64,000 bases of DNA from Eutreptiella sp. 'Long Island Sound 2002' (taxonomy: Eukaryota > Euglenozoa > Euglenophyceae > Eutreptiales > Eutreptiaceae). How positions within the stretch are numbered: position 1 is the stretch's first letter; each line of letters starts with the position of its first letter. Below the pieces are notes generated by a model. The model worked only from the letters and a program-made list of their open reading frames with translations, was not told where the DNA came from and did not search any database. The DNA lies in contig OZ038381.1 of NCBI GenBank assembly GCA_964036045.1, positions 151,856,352 through 151,920,351 of the forward strand, given 5' to 3'. The position numbers and the translations under genes were made by a program. Positions 62,179 to 64,000 of the stretch are shown piece after piece.

Positions 62179-63313
62179 CTGTGTGGTCTGTGTGTCTGGG
62201 TTCAAGTTGTGCTGTTACCCCGCCAATCCTGGCTGGGGTATTGGGGTGTGCGTGTTTGCGTGCACGCTCCGCCTGTACCCCGCCATTCCTGGCTGCGGTT
62301 TTCGGTGCACGGGTGCGGGTAGGGGCTTCGGCTTCACCCCACCAATCCTGGCTGGGGATTGCGGTGTGGATGTGTCCGTTTGGGTTTGAGTTTTGGGTTC
62401 ACGGCGCTGATCCTGGCTCAGGTATGCGGTGTGGTCCTGTTTTTGCGCGCTCTGCCTGCACCCCGCCATTCCTGGCTTGGGTGTTGGGCTCTGTGTGTTT
62501 GTTTGCACGCTTCGCCCGTACCCCGCCAATCCTGACTGGGGTGCGCGGCACGTGTGTTCGGGTGCGGGTTTTTACTTCACCCTGCCAATCCTGGCTGGGG
62601 TTCGTGGTGCGGTGTTGGGGTGTATCTGTTTGCGGGCACGCTCTGCCTATACCCTGCAAATCCTGGCTGAGGTGTGGGTTTTGGGTGTGCTTTGGTTCGG
62701 GTTCTGGCTGTGCCCTGCCATTCCTTGCTGGGGTGTTGGGGTGTGTGTGTTTGTGTGCCCGCTCCGCCTGTACCCCAGCATCCCTGGCTGGGGTGTGTGG
62801 TGTGTGTGTTCGGATGCAGGTTTCGCTCCCTCTGCGCCTCTGCTGTGGCTGGGCTGTGGGATGTGTGTGTCGGTTTGTGGGCTCTGACCTGCGTGGCTGT
62901 CGTGCGCTGTTCGGTGTTGTGCGTGCTCTCCAGATTGGCAGCACCCAGCGGCTGTGGTTGCCTGGCACCTGGTGTTGTGCCAAAAATGTGGCCGGAGGCG
63001 TGCCACTCTGGCGTGCCCTGTAGCCCGGCGTTGGTGCGGCGCGCCTTGTCCGGTTCGGTCGCTCTCAGTGCGCCGGTTGGCTTCCCTGTCCCCGTAGTGC
63101 CTTCCCCTACCGTGGTCGGCTGCGCGGGGAACCTGGAGGCTGGCCGAGAACTGGGCTCTTAGTGCCTGCCGCTGGCCCCCGCCGAGGCGGGGGTGGTGCG
63201 CGCACTCCGCGTTGTACCCGTTCGGGGCCCCGCTATGGGCTTGTCCTTGATGGATTCCTCCGGCGTTGGTCTTGGGCTGCGTGCGCTGCGTTGTTTTGGC
63301 GTGTGTGGGCTAG
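62179..63313 (+). repeat. long direct repeat, copy 2
   Basis: Copy of 54422-55665, starting CTGTGTGGTCTGTGTGTCT and ending CTAGGT. It contains about ten units of the hairpin array (62216, 62277, 62337, 62398, 62459, 62519, 62579, 62650, 62711, 62770). Preceded by the (CTTA)n run rather than by more array units. Confidence 0.85.
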
Positions 63314-64000
63314 GTCGCTCACGCGTCCGGTTTTCTGTGCTGTCTGTCTTTCGAAGGGGGGCTCGGCCGGTGCACCGCAGCTGTTTCGTATGGACGCCGA
63401 CACCTTCCCTTTCTGGTTGGAAGACGCCACACTCGTTTCCCGTGCGTGTGTGCGTGTGCGTGCTCCTCTTGGCCTGGTCGGGTGCGCCGGCCTCGCGTGC
63501 GTGTTTTGTTGTGCGTCACCTTTTCTTGTGGCCCTTCTCGGTCTTCTCTTTCTTTGCCCGACCCCCTGCGGTTTGGGGTTGCCCTGTCTGTGGTTGTTGC
63601 TCTGTGTACCTTCTCTGCGCCCCCAGTGTCTCCAGCTTTGTGTGTTTTCCGTCCCAGGGTGCCTTTCTCGCCCCCCCCCCCCCCTTCTTTCTGCCCCCCC
63701 CCCCTTCGTGTCTTGTGTTTCTGTTTTTTTTCTCTTTTTCTCCCGCTTCATTCGTCTTGTTTTTTTTCCTTTTCTCCGGTGTTCTGCGGTGTTGCGTCGT
63801 GCCGTGATGTGCTGGTTGTGCAGTGCCGGGATGGTTTGCGTGTCCTGGGCTGTGGCCTGTGTTGGTGCCTGTTGCTGTCGCCATTGCGCCCCTGCCGGGG
63901 CCGTTTGGTGCCTGTCTTGTGTTGTTTGGTGCGCTCTGGTAGTGCATGCCTTGTGTGATGTGCTGTTTGCTCTGCGGTGGTGCCGTGCTGACCGCCCCTC
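63314..64000. other. pyrimidine-rich spacer, no gene seen
   Basis: T/C-rich plus strand with long C and T runs (63670-63705, 63725-63775). Open frames are compositional. Confidence 0.5.

Noticed and set aside
1-64000. Bacterial features: operons, CRISPR arrays, rRNA genes, prophage
   Set aside because: No spacer-repeat arrays of CRISPR type, no rRNA-like blocks and no bacterial gene organisation. The content is eukaryotic retroelements and satellites.

Overview
The window is eukaryotic nuclear DNA made almost entirely of mobile elements and tandem repeats. I see no ordinary single-copy host gene. It holds two LINEs that encode RNase H, one structurally complete Ty3-type chromovirus, a second LTR-type gag/protease/dUTPase element without a visible reverse transcriptase, and several repeat arrays. 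The host is not identifiable from sequence alone. The primer-binding site of the chromovirus matches the 3' end of a CCTCTGCTACCA-type initiator tRNA. A small RT remnant near 38.5 kb resembles, from memory only, retroelement proteins annotated in dinoflagellate algae. I therefore favour a repeat-rich protist or alga, at low confidence.

Layout. 0-1.2 kb: microsatellite and CTGTCGC minisatellite. 1.3-7.8 kb (minus): an element encoding an acidic protein, a 946-residue coiled-coil protein, a CCHC gag, a retropepsin, a Cys-rich segment and a dUTPase. 7.8-12.4 kb: AT-rich sequence with a 43-bp hairpin array, palindromes and an old retroelement fragment related to one at 38.6-39.1 kb. 12.4-17.3 kb: very GC-rich, strand-asymmetric DNA with an in-frame RS-rich minisatellite. 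17.3-27.9 kb (minus): a frameshifted LINE with ORF1, APE endonuclease, RT, RNase H, Zn knuckle and a possible cysteine-peptidase-like region. 28-34 kb: degenerate G/T-rich repeats, then a large array of a short hairpin motif. 34.5-35.5 kb: tandem units of about 290 bp. 35.8-38 kb: hypothetical minus-strand frames. 39.9-54.06 kb (minus): a second LINE split by the chromovirus at 40134-51081. 54.1-63.3 kb: two direct repeats of about 1.2 kb, themselves built from hairpin-motif arrays, flanking a gag-like plus-strand region and two satellite-like arrays.

The best-supported story is nesting. The chromovirus (LTRs of 533 and 534 bp with six substitutions and one indel between them, TSD CTGTG, PBS, PPT) landed inside the second LINE, whose reading frame is continuous across the reconstructed empty site. 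Its gag-pol is one long frame interrupted only by six TAA/TAG codons and ended by TGA. This could reflect C-to-T decay, readthrough or a variant code. The older elements contain TGA breaks as well, which argues for caution. Pol also carries a Dam-like NPPF domain between protease and RT.
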